NCBI RefSeq assembly: GCF_050279675.1
Contig: NZ_JBNNUK010000009.1
Coordinates: 1-64,000, forward strand
Origin: Viridibacillus sp050279675
GTDB lineage: Bacteria; Bacillota; Bacilli; Bacillales_A; Planococcaceae
Reading direction: 5' to 3'
Length of the DNA: 64,000 nucleotides
Positions within the stretch are counted from its first letter, which is position 1. Each line of letters starts with the position of its first letter. Under the pieces are notes generated by a model that saw nothing but the letters and a program-made list of their open reading frames with translations, was not told the DNA's origin and did no database searches. This document shows positions 15,498 through 25,095 of the stretch, piece by piece. The position numbers and the translations under genes are program-made.

Positions 15498-16424
15498 ATG
15501 TATATTGTAAAAAGATTTATGACAATGATTCTTACCATTTGGGTCATAGCTTCATTAACATTTTTTATCATGAATATGATTCCTGGAGATCCATTTGCAT
15601 CAGATGCAGATGTACTACCTAAAGAGGTAGTAGAAAATATGAGAGCTAAATATAACTTAGACGAACCGGTACCAGTGCAATATGTCCTGTACTTAAAAAA
15701 TTTAGTTATGTTGGATTTAGGACCATCCATTAAATCTGAATCACGTACCGTAAATGACATTATAGCATCCGGATTCCCAGCCTCTGCTACGCTCGGAATT
15801 CAAGCGATAATTGTTGCGCTCGTCTTTGGACTCTTACTAGGGATTGTCGCAGCATTAAATCATAATAGATTACTCGATAATGCAGCCATGATCTTTGCTA
15901 TCATCGGTATATCGGTACCTAGTTTTATATTATCGCCATTGCTTATCAATATTTTTTCAGTGAAATTGGGAATTCTTCCTGTAGCTTCATGGGGCACTTG
16001 GCAACATTCTGTTCTCCCTACTTTAGCACTTGCAACTACACCGATAGCGGTTGTTGCTAGATATATGCGTTCTAGCATGCTGGAGGTAATGAACCAAAAC
16101 TATATTAAAACGGCGGATGCAAAAGGATTATCTACTTTTAAAATTGTGCTTAGTCACGGAGTTCGAAATGCAATTTTACCGGTTGTAACCTTCATTGGTC
16201 CATTATTTGTCTCATTAATCACAGGTACATTTGTTATCGAAAAAATATTCGCAGTACCAGGTATAGGTAAATACTTCGTGGATAGTATATTTAATCGTGA
16301 TTATCCCGTCATCATGGGGACAACCGTGTTCTTCAGTACAATCTTAGTTGTCACTTTATTTTTAATCGATATTTCTTACCGTTTTATTGATCCAAGAATT
16401 AAGCTGACTAGCAAGGGGGATTAG
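15498..16424 (+). CDS. dppB: Dipeptide/oligopeptide ABC transporter permease (DppB-type), 308 aa
   Basis: ATG 15498 follows GGGGGTG. The protein starts with a membrane helix (MYIVKRFMTMILTIWVIASLTFFI) and the NMIPGDPF motif of family permeases. It contains about six helices and a BPD_transp_1 domain with the EAA-like loop (MLEVMNQNYIKTADAKGLSTFKIVLSHGVRNAILP), which contacts the ATPase. The length is typical. It pairs with the next gene, three bases downstream, to form the channel. Confidence 0.93.
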   Translation: MYIVKRFMTMILTIWVIASLTFFIMNMIPGDPFASDADVLPKEVVENMRAKYNLDEPVPVQYVLYLKNLVMLDLGPSIKSESRTVNDIIASGFPASATLGIQAIIVALVFGLLLGIVAALNHNRLLDNAAMIFAIIGISVPSFILSPLLINIFSVKLGILPVASWGTWQHSVLPTLALATTPIAVVARYMRSSMLEVMNQNYIKTADAKGLSTFKIVLSHGVRNAILPVVTFIGPLFVSLITGTFVIEKIFAVPGIGKYFVDSIFNRDYPVIMGTTVFFSTILVVTLFLIDISYRFIDPRIKLTSKGD

Positions 16425-16427
16425 CAG

Positions 16428-17369
16428 ATGGTAAAAGTATTGAACGATTCTATGTTTCGTCCAGTAGATCCAAGTAAGCTGCAGACAGATGAAATTCAAC
16501 GTCCTAGTTTAGGCGTTTTTAAGGAAACTCTCCTTAGTATCCTTAAAAATAAATTAGCTATAATAGGACTTTTTCTTTTAGTCGTAATTATCTTTTTAGC
16601 ACTTTTTGGACCATCAATGGTTCCATATAGTGGCTCCCAACAAAATCTAACGAATGTCAATAAAGCGCCATCAGGAGAGCATTGGTTCGGAACAGATAAC
16701 TTAGGTCGTGATATGTGGAGTAGGACGTGGCAAGGTGCACGTGTATCTTTAACTATTGGCTTTATTGCAGCGATTGTAGATTTAGTTGTAGGCGTAGTAG
16801 TTGGTGGGATTTCTGGTTATATGGCAGGAAGGGGAAAATTTGGAGACCGCGTTGATAGTTTGCTAATGAGAATTGTAGAAATCTTATACGGAATTCCTTA
16901 TTTACTCGTAGTAATCCTTTTAATGGTTATTATGGAACCAGGTATAACCACTATAATAATAGCTTTATCTATTACTGGTTGGGTTGGAATGGCGAGAATT
17001 ATTAGAGGACAAATTTTACTGCTAAAATCCCAGGAGTATGTTTTAGCTGCTGAAAAACTAGGTACTTCTCATGTCAAAATTATTACGCGTCACTTACTAC
17101 CAAATACTATGGGAATTATCATCATTAATTTAACATTTACGATACCTACAGCTATTTTCGCAGAAGCCTTCTTAAGCTTCTTAGGACTTGGTGTACAAGC
17201 TCCTTTTGCTAGCTGGGGAACGATGGCTAATGATTCGCTTGGGGTTATATTAAGTGGCCATTGGTGGAGATTGTTTTTCCCTGGATTCATGATTGCACTG
17301 ACGATGTTTGCATTTAACGCCTTTGGTGATGGAATACAAGATGCACTCGATCCAAGAGCTCGTAAGTAG
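16428..17369 (+). CDS. dppC: Dipeptide/oligopeptide ABC transporter permease (DppC-type), 313 aa
   Basis: ATG 16428 has GGGGGAT just upstream. An N-terminal cytoplasmic stretch leads into the OppC_N segment (LKNKLAIIGLFLLVVIIFLALFGP). The family motif HWFGTDNLGRDMWSRTW comes before the BPD_transp_1 domain, and the EAA loop (EYVLAAEKLGTSHVKIITRHLLPN) is intact. It is the second permease subunit. It ends 13 bases before the first ATPase start. Confidence 0.93.
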   Translation: MVKVLNDSMFRPVDPSKLQTDEIQRPSLGVFKETLLSILKNKLAIIGLFLLVVIIFLALFGPSMVPYSGSQQNLTNVNKAPSGEHWFGTDNLGRDMWSRTWQGARVSLTIGFIAAIVDLVVGVVVGGISGYMAGRGKFGDRVDSLLMRIVEILYGIPYLLVVILLMVIMEPGITTIIIALSITGWVGMARIIRGQILLLKSQEYVLAAEKLGTSHVKIITRHLLPNTMGIIIINLTFTIPTAIFAEAFLSFLGLGVQAPFASWGTMANDSLGVILSGHWWRLFFPGFMIALTMFAFNAFGDGIQDALDPRARK

Positions 17370-17382
17370 GAGGTACAAAATA

Positions 17383-18429
17383 ATGAATCATTTACTAGAA
17401 GTTAATAATTTAGAAATAAATTTCAAAACATACGGTGGGGAAGTAAAGGCAGTAAGAGACGTCTCCTTCCATGTTGATAAAGGGGAAGTAGTGGCCATTG
17501 TTGGTGAAAGTGGCAGTGGAAAAAGTGTCACTGTCCAATCTATCATGGGACTAATTCCAACACCTCCAGGCATTATTAAAGGCGGCAGTATTAAATTCCA
17601 AGGAAAAGAACTACTAAGAGCATCAAAAAGAGAAATGAGAAAAGTAAAAGGGTCCAAAATCGGCATGATATTTCAAGATCCAATGACTTCATTAAATCCA
17701 ACAATGATTGTTGGTAAGCAAATAGCTGAAGGACTCATTACTCATCAAAAATTATCTAAACAAGAAGCCAAAAAGAAAGCGATAGAAATGATTAAGCAGG
17801 TAGGGATTCCAAATCCAGAGGAGCGTTACAACCAATTCCCACATGAGTTTAGTGGAGGTATGAGACAACGCGTAATGATTGCAATTGCACTTGCTTGTAA
17901 TCCGGAATTACTTATTGCAGATGAGCCAACAACAGCCCTCGATGTAACTATTCAAGCACAAGTTTTAGAGTTAATGAAGAAATTGCAAAAGGACACTCAA
18001 ACATCGATTATTCTCATTACTCATGATTTAGGTGTTGTGGCAGAAACTGCTCAACGAGTAATGGTAATGTATGGAGGGATCATGGTTGAGAGTGCAACCG
18101 TTTTCGATTTATTTGAAAACCCGAAACACCCGTATACTTGGGGGTTGTTAAACTCGATTCCAAACTTAGAAGGAAATGAGAAAAAACAATTAATACCTAT
18201 AGAAGGCTCACCACCAGATCTTTTTTCTCCTCCAAAGGGATGTCCATTTGCACCACGATGCAAGTATGCAATGGATATCTGTTTAGAAGAAATGCCAGGA
18301 GACTACCAAATTGATGAATCGCATTCTGCACGATGCTGGCTAAATGATTCTCGAGCACCCAAAGTGGAAATACCTTTTGCTCTAGAAAAGGATAAAACAG
18401 TTACAGTTGGGGGTGAGAGTATTGACTAA
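17383..18429 (+). CDS. dppD: Peptide ABC transporter ATPase (DppD/OppD-type), 348 aa
   Basis: ATG 17383 follows TAGGAGG; longer in-frame versions overlap dppC and lack a site. Walker A GESGSGKS, the LSGG-like FSGGMRQR signature and Walker B ELLIADEP are present, followed by the His switch THD. The C-terminal oligo_HPY extension has GCPFAPRC plus further cysteines, which in this family can bind an iron-sulfur cluster. It energises peptide import together with the next ATPase. Confidence 0.93.
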   Translation: MNHLLEVNNLEINFKTYGGEVKAVRDVSFHVDKGEVVAIVGESGSGKSVTVQSIMGLIPTPPGIIKGGSIKFQGKELLRASKREMRKVKGSKIGMIFQDPMTSLNPTMIVGKQIAEGLITHQKLSKQEAKKKAIEMIKQVGIPNPEERYNQFPHEFSGGMRQRVMIAIALACNPELLIADEPTTALDVTIQAQVLELMKKLQKDTQTSIILITHDLGVVAETAQRVMVMYGGIMVESATVFDLFENPKHPYTWGLLNSIPNLEGNEKKQLIPIEGSPPDLFSPPKGCPFAPRCKYAMDICLEEMPGDYQIDESHSARCWLNDSRAPKVEIPFALEKDKTVTVGGESID

Positions 18430-19372
18430 GAATTTAGTAGAAATCCAGTCTTTGAAAAAATATTTTAAAATTAAATCAGATGTTACTGTTAAATCAGTTG
18501 ATGATATCTCATTCTACATCCGAAAAGGTGAAACGTTTGGTCTTGTTGGAGAGAGTGGAAGTGGTAAGTCTACTTTAGGGAAAACACTAGTAGGACTCCA
18601 GGCAGCATCAGATGGAGATATAATTTACAACGGTCAAAATATTAAACAATTAAATAAAGAAATGAAAAGAAATGTGAATAAAGAAATGCAGATTATTTTC
18701 CAAGATCCACATGCATCCCTAAACCCTAGAATGCGAGTGGGCGACATTATTGCTGAAGGAATCGATGCCTATAAGCTTTTTAGTGGCAAAGAGCGTACAA
18801 ACCGAATTTATGAATTATTAGAGCGTGTTGGTTTGAGTCCCCAACATGCTAAACGCTATCCACATGAATTTAGTGGGGGGCAAAGACAACGAATTGGCAT
18901 AGCTCGCGCATTAGCTGTAGAACCAAAATTTATCGTTGCAGATGAGCCTATTTCAGCACTCGATGTTTCTATTCAGGCACAAGTTATTAATCTATTGGAA
19001 GATTTAAAGGTATCTGAAGATTTGACATATCTATTTATTGCGCATGACCTAGGCATGGTAAAACATATTAGTGATCGAATCGGTGTTATGTACTTAGGTA
19101 AGATGATGGAATTAAGTAATAGTGACGATATGTTCACAAATCCATTACACCCATATACACAGGCATTATTATCAGCTATACCGAAAACAAATCCACGAGA
19201 TGCGAAAAGAGAGCGAATTGTCCTTGCTGGTGATCCACCAAGCCCGACTAATCCACCTAGTGGTTGTCGATTCCGAACAAGATGCCCACATGCGATGGAG
19301 GTATGCGCATTGCAAGAGCCGCAGTGGAAAGAAGTAGAGAAAGAACATTGGACGGCTTGTCATTTATATTAA
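18422..19372 (+). CDS. Peptide ABC transporter ATPase (DppF/OppF-type), 316 aa
   Basis: The start is TTG 18422, with GGGGGTGAG upstream, and it overlaps the end of dppD by eight bases. Walker A GESGSGKS, signature FSGGQRQR, Walker B FIVADEP and the switch AHDLG are all present. The C-terminus has the oligo_HPY cysteine motif (CRFRTRCPHAMEVC). The two ATPases form a heterodimer. B. subtilis dpp has one ATPase, so the two-ATPase form here is closer to opp-type systems. Confidence 0.92.
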   Translation: MTKNLVEIQSLKKYFKIKSDVTVKSVDDISFYIRKGETFGLVGESGSGKSTLGKTLVGLQAASDGDIIYNGQNIKQLNKEMKRNVNKEMQIIFQDPHASLNPRMRVGDIIAEGIDAYKLFSGKERTNRIYELLERVGLSPQHAKRYPHEFSGGQRQRIGIARALAVEPKFIVADEPISALDVSIQAQVINLLEDLKVSEDLTYLFIAHDLGMVKHISDRIGVMYLGKMMELSNSDDMFTNPLHPYTQALLSAIPKTNPRDAKRERIVLAGDPPSPTNPPSGCRFRTRCPHAMEVCALQEPQWKEVEKEHWTACHLY

Positions 19373-19398
19373 TTAAAAAGAAAGAAGGGGGAAATAAA

Positions 19399-21027
19399 AT
19401 GAAAAAATGGTTGTTGTCATTACTTTTAGTGTTAGTAACAAGCTCTGCTCTGGCAGGGTGTTATGGTGGAGGAACAGATGATTCATCCAAAGGAGATAAA
19501 ACAGACAAAGGTAGCGTGAAACAAGAGATTGTCGTAAATGCGAGTAGTGAACCTCCAGCAATTGACCCTGCTAAGGCAACAGATACGACTTCTGGTTGGG
19601 TATTAGATCATATTTTTGAAGGTCTTTATACTCGTGATAAAGATGGAAAGCCGGTATTAGGAGCAGCTAAAGATGTGAAGACATCTGATGATGGAAAGAC
19701 TTATACGTTTACTCTCCGTGATGACGCAAAATGGTCAGATGGTTCCCAAGTTACTGCAGGTGACTTTGAATATGCTTGGAAAAGGGTTTTAAATCCCGAA
19801 ACTGGCAGTGCGTTTTCATTTTACCTTTACTATATTAAAGGTGCAGAAGAATACAACAAAGGTAAAGGTAAAGTGGAGAATGTTGGGGTAACTGCTGTTG
19901 ATGACAAAACTCTTGAAGTTCAATTGAATGCTCCATTAGGTTACTTTGATAGCTTACTTACATTATGGACATTCTATCCAGTTCAACAAAAACTGGTTGA
20001 AAGTAATGATAATTGGGCTGCAGATGCAAACACATACATTAGTAATGGTCCATTTAAGATGACTGAATGGAAGCACGAAAGTAATGTAGTGATTGAAAAG
20101 AACAATGAATACTACGATAAAGACGTAGTGAAATTAGACAAAGTTACTTTCAAAATAGTAAATGAAGCTACAACTTATTATCAAATGTTCAAAACAGGTG
20201 AATTGGATTTAATCAGTACATTACCAAGTGATGTACTTGCAACTGAAAAAGATAATGAAGATTATCGTGAAGTACCTTACTACGGAACGTATATGTATAT
20301 GTTTAATGTCAAAAAAGAACCGTTTACAAATGAAAAAGTTCGTAAAGCTTTCGCAATGTCAATCGACCGTAAAGCTTTGACTGAAAATGTAACATTAGGT
20401 GGAGAAACACCAGCATTTGCAATGGTTCCTGAAGGTGCAGAAACTCCAGAAGGAGATTTCCGTAAAGTTGGCGGAGATTACTTTGAAGAAAATGCTAAGG
20501 AAGCTAAAAAGCTGTTAGCAGAAGGTATGGCTGAAGAAGGCTGGAGTAAGCTTCCAGAAGTTACTTTACTTTATAACACAGCTGAAAATCATAAAAAAAT
20601 TGCAGAAGCAGTACAAGAAATGATTGATCAAAACTTAGGTGTAAAACTTAAACTAAGTAACCAAGAGTGGGGTACTTATTTAGAAACAACAAAACAAGGG
20701 AATTTCCAAATGGCTCGAATGGGATGGATTGGAATTTTCGTTGATCCAGTTGTAAATCTTGATTATTATCTAGGTGACAGCCCTAACAACCGTACAGGAT
20801 GGGTAAATAAAGAATATGATTCTATTATTGCTAAATCCAAAGTGGAACAAGATGTAAACAAACGCTATGAACTTTTGCATCAAGCGGAGAAAATTTTGAT
20901 GACGGATATGCCGTTTATGCCGGTGAATTTCTATAAATATAATTACTTAACAAATCCTGACTTTGAAAATATCGCCTATTATGTGAATAGATTTCCTCAG
21001 TTTAAATGGGCAGAAAAAACGAAATAA
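19399..21027 (+). CDS. dppE: Peptide-binding lipoprotein (DppE/OppA-type, SBP_bac_5), 542 aa
   Basis: ATG 19399 follows AAGGGGG. The signal peptide MKKWLLSLLLVLVTSSALAGC has a lipobox (LAGC). After a Gly/Ser/Lys linker, the family pattern begins: ASSEPPAIDPAKATD and GWVLDHIFEGLYTRDKDGK, then YTFTLRDDAKWSDG. This is a full-length SBP_bac_5 domain, anchored on the outer membrane face, that captures peptides and passes them to the permease. It is the last gene of the operon and is followed by a terminator. Confidence 0.93.
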   Translation: MKKWLLSLLLVLVTSSALAGCYGGGTDDSSKGDKTDKGSVKQEIVVNASSEPPAIDPAKATDTTSGWVLDHIFEGLYTRDKDGKPVLGAAKDVKTSDDGKTYTFTLRDDAKWSDGSQVTAGDFEYAWKRVLNPETGSAFSFYLYYIKGAEEYNKGKGKVENVGVTAVDDKTLEVQLNAPLGYFDSLLTLWTFYPVQQKLVESNDNWAADANTYISNGPFKMTEWKHESNVVIEKNNEYYDKDVVKLDKVTFKIVNEATTYYQMFKTGELDLISTLPSDVLATEKDNEDYREVPYYGTYMYMFNVKKEPFTNEKVRKAFAMSIDRKALTENVTLGGETPAFAMVPEGAETPEGDFRKVGGDYFEENAKEAKKLLAEGMAEEGWSKLPEVTLLYNTAENHKKIAEAVQEMIDQNLGVKLKLSNQEWGTYLETTKQGNFQMARMGWIGIFVDPVVNLDYYLGDSPNNRTGWVNKEYDSIIAKSKVEQDVNKRYELLHQAEKILMTDMPFMPVNFYKYNYLTNPDFENIAYYVNRFPQFKWAEKTK

Positions 21028-21062
21028 CACGGATTATTCATAAAATAAGAGTTTAATTGATT

Positions 21063-21147
21063 AAGTCCCTTCGCCAGCAGTTTACAGAAGAGAGCGTAAG
21101 CTTTTCTAAGCAGACATGGAATTGTAAGGGACTTTCTCTTTTTTTCT
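21063..21147 (+). terminator. Operon terminator after dppE
   Basis: AAGTCCCTT (21063) and AAGGGACTT (21126) form the outer stem, with a weaker inner hairpin (AGCGTAAGCTT region), followed by TTTTTTT. The loop is unusually long but the T-run is good. Confidence 0.65.
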
Positions 21148-21186
21148 TATAGCTAAAAGAGATTCAAATAAATACGAGGTGATAGG

Positions 21187-21564
21187 ATGAAAAGATTTTT
21201 TATACTTACAAGTGTTCTGTCCATGCTTTGGGGAGGAATCATGCTGCTCTTAAATTGGACACTAACTGAATGGATTAACTACACATTTCTTTTCGGTTTA
21301 GCCGCTGCAATAATATCAGCTTGTATTAATATCTGGCAAACTAGATTCTTCAATATGTTTACTAGGGGGTTTCGATCACTAGGGCATTTTATAATTCCTA
21401 TGAACAAGTCTAGATCACTAGAACGTGCAAATCAGCAGCTTGCTAATGATGCAAATTTAAATCAATTTAAACAAAAAATAGCCCAAGTATTGTTTTTCTC
21501 GGTTGCTAGTTTAGCTGCGTCTTCAATTTTTGTTAGCATTATTGGATTAATTATTTACTATTAG
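21187..21564 (+). CDS. Small membrane protein, possibly DUF3899-like, 125 aa
   Basis: ATG 21187 follows GAGGTGATAGG. There are two hydrophobic helices near the N-terminus (about 5-25 and 33-52), a polar cytoplasmic stretch with KSRSLERANQQLANDANLNQF, and a third helix at the C-terminus (about 95-122). The arrangement resembles DUF3899 membrane proteins, but this is a weak match made by eye. It is likely co-transcribed with the S9 peptidase gene 49 bases downstream. No function is known. Confidence 0.6.
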   Translation: MKRFFILTSVLSMLWGGIMLLLNWTLTEWINYTFLFGLAAAIISACINIWQTRFFNMFTRGFRSLGHFIIPMNKSRSLERANQQLANDANLNQFKQKIAQVLFFSVASLAASSIFVSIIGLIIYY

Positions 21565-21613
21565 CTGAAATACATAAATATAGATTCTATCTATAAAAAG
21601 GAGACTGAAAATA

Positions 21614-23431
21614 ATGATAAGTTCAGATCGAATTTTATCTGAGTACTTAAATGTCCGTGGAGGATTCCACCCTCAAGTCCTCACAAATCAACAAGCTATT
21701 ACCTTTATTTCTAAAGAAACTGGTATTCCACAAGTTTGGAAGTGGGATGTGACAACAGCAGAAATTCAACAATATTCAGAACTACCAGACAGAGTTTTAG
21801 CGGCATACCATTCTCCATCAGGAAAGCAAATGATCGTTGGTATAGACGAAAAAGGAAATGAAAAACAGCAATTTCACTTATTGAGAGAAAAAGACTTGTA
21901 CGCAGAGGAACTTGTAGTATCAAAAGAACATTTTCACCTATTTGGTGGCTGGTCTCCTGACGAAAGTAAAATTGCTTTCACAAGTAACCGACGTCATCCT
22001 GGTTACTTTGATGTATTTATCCTGGATGTGGAGACTAAAACAGAGGAAGTCGTTTATCAGGTAGATGGCAATTGTACTCCTATAGCTTGGACAAAGGATG
22101 GGGAGCATTTAATCATTAGCATGCCTGAAACAAATATTGATCAATCTTATTACATATTAGATTTAAAAAAGAAAGAGCTTTGTAAACTCTTTGAAGGGAA
22201 TCCTTTAGCTAGATATCAATCGCTTCAGCAGAGTAATAATGGGGAGATTGGATTCATCCTAACTGATGTAGGTCAAGATACTTTAGGCATTCACCAATTT
22301 AATTTTAAAGAATCTTCTCATCTACAGGAACTTCTGACATTCGAAAAATGGGATATTGAAGAAATTAAATTATCCCCAAATAATTCTATCCTAGCGTTTA
22401 CTACAAACGAGGGAGGAGTCTCACTTCTTGGAATTTATGATTTAACTAATCAAAAGCATTATTATATAGAAGGCGTTCCAAGCGGAGTAGTGGAATCTCT
22501 AACTTGGCTAAATGATAAAGAACTTTACTTTGGACTAAAAAGCCCAATACTCCCTGGTGATATTTGGAGAGTATCTTTGGATGACAACCAAGTAGAACGT
22601 GTCACATTCATTGGCGAGGCTAAGGAAGTACAACACTTGTGGCAGCAACCAGAGCTTTGTACATTCTCTTCTTTTGATGGTTTGGAAGTACCTTACTTTT
22701 TATATGGTAAGAAAGAAGAATCTCAGCCGGTAGTAGTGTATGTTCACGGTGGACCTGAGTATCAAATACGTGCTGAGTATAACCCTGTGATTCAGTACCT
22801 AGCAGCTAATGGCTTTGCAGTAGCAGCGCCGAATGTACGAGGAAGTATGGGGTATGGACGAAAATATGTGAAATTGGATGATGTACGAAAGCGTATGGAT
22901 TCTGTAGCGGATTTAAAATGGCTAGCAAATGATTTAGTAAATACGCATGGTGTCGACCCCGAACGAATCGGAATTATGGGACGTAGCTATGGTGGATTTA
23001 TGGTTTTAGCTGCCCTTACACATTATGCTGATATTTGGGCGGCAGGAGTGGATATTGTAGGAATATCCCATTTCAAATCATTCTTAGAAAATACAGGGGA
23101 TTGGCGCAGAAAATTACGTGAATATGAATATGGTTCATTAAAAGATGATGTTGATTTCTTTGAAGAAATCGCACCATTAAATCATTCCGATAAAATAAAA
23201 GTACCCTTACTTATTTTCCACGGCAGAAATGATACTCGAGTTCCTGTTAGTGAAGCCGAACAGCTTACGGCAGATTTAATAGAGCAAGGTAAGCAAGTAG
23301 AACTTATTATTTTTGAGGATGAAGGTCACCAAACGGAAAAAATCGAAAATCATATAAAAATGAATACTGAAATTGTCCGATTTATGCAAAAGTTTCTAAA
23401 GGTGCAAGAAGTCAATATTAATTCTTTGTAG
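21614..23431 (+). CDS. S9-family serine peptidase (acylaminoacyl-peptidase-like), 605 aa
   Basis: ATG 21614 follows AAAAGGAG. The N-terminal 340 or so residues form WD40-like beta-propeller strands (SPDESKIAFTSN, SPNNSILAFTTN). The C-terminal alpha/beta-hydrolase domain has GRSYGG with Ser458, Asp540 (GRNDTRVP) and His572 (DEGHQ), a complete triad. The propeller limits entry to short peptides, and these enzymes release acyl-amino acids or small peptides in the cytoplasm. Lying between the peptide transporter and an M20 peptidase, it probably degrades imported peptides. No signal peptide is present. Confidence 0.9.
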   Translation: MISSDRILSEYLNVRGGFHPQVLTNQQAITFISKETGIPQVWKWDVTTAEIQQYSELPDRVLAAYHSPSGKQMIVGIDEKGNEKQQFHLLREKDLYAEELVVSKEHFHLFGGWSPDESKIAFTSNRRHPGYFDVFILDVETKTEEVVYQVDGNCTPIAWTKDGEHLIISMPETNIDQSYYILDLKKKELCKLFEGNPLARYQSLQQSNNGEIGFILTDVGQDTLGIHQFNFKESSHLQELLTFEKWDIEEIKLSPNNSILAFTTNEGGVSLLGIYDLTNQKHYYIEGVPSGVVESLTWLNDKELYFGLKSPILPGDIWRVSLDDNQVERVTFIGEAKEVQHLWQQPELCTFSSFDGLEVPYFLYGKKEESQPVVVYVHGGPEYQIRAEYNPVIQYLAANGFAVAAPNVRGSMGYGRKYVKLDDVRKRMDSVADLKWLANDLVNTHGVDPERIGIMGRSYGGFMVLAALTHYADIWAAGVDIVGISHFKSFLENTGDWRRKLREYEYGSLKDDVDFFEEIAPLNHSDKIKVPLLIFHGRNDTRVPVSEAEQLTADLIEQGKQVELIIFEDEGHQTEKIENHIKMNTEIVRFMQKFLKVQEVNINSL

Positions 23432-23540
23432 CACAAATATGAGGAAGTTGTGTTGCAGGTAAGCTTTTTTGTTCTTTTCCTAAGTTAACTATTTTTGTTT
23501 GAGTAGGACATATATCTAATTATTAGTCTAAGGAGTTTGG

Positions 23541-24848
23541 ATGATGAAACTATTTACAACTACTTCTAATTTAATTGAGCAAATGGTTGGGTGGAGAAGG
23601 GATTTCCATCAGTACCCTGAGACAGGCTGGACTGAATTTCGAACAGCTTCAATAATCGCACATGAATTGAGCATATTAGGATTTCAAGTACAGGTAGGAA
23701 AAGAGGTTGTGTCAGAAGAAAGAATGGGTGTACCTTCTGATGGTGAATTAGCAGGTTACTATGAAACTGCCAAAAGTAACGGTGGCTACTTAGAATATAT
23801 GGAAAAGATGGTTGGGGGATATACAGGCGTTGTTGGTACACTTAAAGGAAAGAAAGCAGGTCCAACGATTGCTTTCCGATTTGATATGGATGCGCTAGAT
23901 ATACTAGAAAATGATGAATTTACACATCTTCCTAAACAATTTGATTTTCGCTCAAAATATGCAGGGAAAATGCATGCTTGTGGACATGATGCCCATAGCG
24001 CAATTGGTTTAGGCTTAGCAAAAGCTCTTGCAAATAATGTGGATCAAATTGAAGGTACTATAAAAATCATTTTTCAACCAGCTGAAGAAGGTGTACGCGG
24101 AGCAAAGTCGATGGTCGCTGCTGGAGTTGTAGATGAAGTGGATTATTTTTTAAGTATGCATGTAGGAATAAATGTGCCATTGGGTACAGTGATAGCTGGT
24201 GCAGATGGTTTTTTAGCTACAACTAAAATAGATGCAAAATTTACTGGGAAAGCTGCACATGCGGGGGCTGAACCTGAAAAGGGGAAAAATGCTTTACTTG
24301 CTGCAGCTTCTGCAATATTGGGTCTTCATACAATTACACAGCATAGTGATGGTGCATCACGTATCAATGTTGGAACTTGTATATCAGGAGATGGACGTAA
24401 TATTGTACCAGCTCATGCCTCACTAAAATTAGAAACACGTGGTGAAAATAACTCGGTTCATACTTATGTACATGAGCAAGCACTATCAGTTTTAGAAGGT
24501 GCCTCTAAAATGTATGGAATTGAGCTTTCTTACGAAATAGTTGGCGAAGCTAAAACGTGTTCTTCTTCCGAAGAATTAGTTGATTTAGTTAGCCTTGCAG
24601 CTAAAGGTATTGATGGTGTAGAGGAAGTTCTGTTGCGAAGTAAGTTTGCAGGTGGTTCAGAGGATGCAACTTATATGATGGATCAAGTTCAGCGACAAGG
24701 TGGACTTGCAACATATGCAATTTTTGGTACAACATTAGCGGCTGGTCATCATCATGAAAAATTTGATATTGATGAAGCTGTATTTCCAATCATTCTAAAC
24801 ACGTGGTTAGAAACAATTGAACGAATTTATCAATCTCAATGTAATTAA
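23541..24848 (+). CDS. M20-family amidohydrolase/peptidase (AbgB-like), 435 aa
   Basis: ATG 23541 (or 23544) follows AAGGAG. Motif MHACGHDAH (144-152) supplies Cys147, His149 and His152. QPAEEGVRGAKSM contains the catalytic glutamate and GGSEDATYM a later ligand. A dimerisation domain lies in the middle. The family hydrolyses N-acyl amino acids or aminobenzoyl-glutamate-type amides using two metal ions. A 40-residue insert after residue 50 (GVPSDGELAGYYETAKSNGG) matches the AbgB-type subgroup. The substrate is unassigned, but its neighbours argue for peptide or acyl-amino-acid turnover. Confidence 0.88.
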   Translation: MMKLFTTTSNLIEQMVGWRRDFHQYPETGWTEFRTASIIAHELSILGFQVQVGKEVVSEERMGVPSDGELAGYYETAKSNGGYLEYMEKMVGGYTGVVGTLKGKKAGPTIAFRFDMDALDILENDEFTHLPKQFDFRSKYAGKMHACGHDAHSAIGLGLAKALANNVDQIEGTIKIIFQPAEEGVRGAKSMVAAGVVDEVDYFLSMHVGINVPLGTVIAGADGFLATTKIDAKFTGKAAHAGAEPEKGKNALLAAASAILGLHTITQHSDGASRINVGTCISGDGRNIVPAHASLKLETRGENNSVHTYVHEQALSVLEGASKMYGIELSYEIVGEAKTCSSSEELVDLVSLAAKGIDGVEEVLLRSKFAGGSEDATYMMDQVQRQGGLATYAIFGTTLAAGHHHEKFDIDEAVFPIILNTWLETIERIYQSQCN

Positions 24849-24854
24849 TTTTGA

Positions 24855-24998
24855 AGCTCGATGGCGATGATGTTAAGAGGTTTTGGTTCGATGGCACCGA
24901 ATCGTAGCGAAGAGGATGCACGCCTAGGATTTAGAGCTGTCGCCGCAGGAATGTTGGCTTTATTATTAAGCGCTGCCGTAGCAGGCATGTTCTTATAA
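24855..24998 (+). pseudogene. Remnant of a NupC-type nucleoside transporter (C-terminus)
   Basis: A frame ending at TAA 24996-24998 encodes the last 45-47 residues of a concentrative nucleoside transporter: MLRGFGSMAPNRSEEDARLG, then FRAVAAGMLALLLSAAVAGM. Family members end in GGFGAMAPNR...LG...AGTLANLLSATIAG. A stop (TGA 24852-24854) directly precedes it, and there is no ribosome binding site. The rest of the gene, about 350 codons, is absent. It is therefore a leftover from a deletion between the M20 peptidase and ecsC genes, not an active gene. Confidence 0.7.
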
Positions 24999-25060
24999 TT
25001 AATAGTACTGATTTAAAAAGAAACCAAGGATTTTAAATAGAGTGTAAATAATTGTATGCT

Positions 25061-25095
25061 AGACCTTGCCCATTGATGGGTAAGGTCTTATGTTT
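25061..25095. terminator. Terminator at the end of the ecsC gene
   Basis: AGACCTTGCCC and GGGTAAGGTCT form an 11-base stem around ATTGAT. The plus strand continues with TTATGTTTTTTC. It overlaps the last codons of ecsC on the opposite strand and could end transcripts from both sides. Confidence 0.7.
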
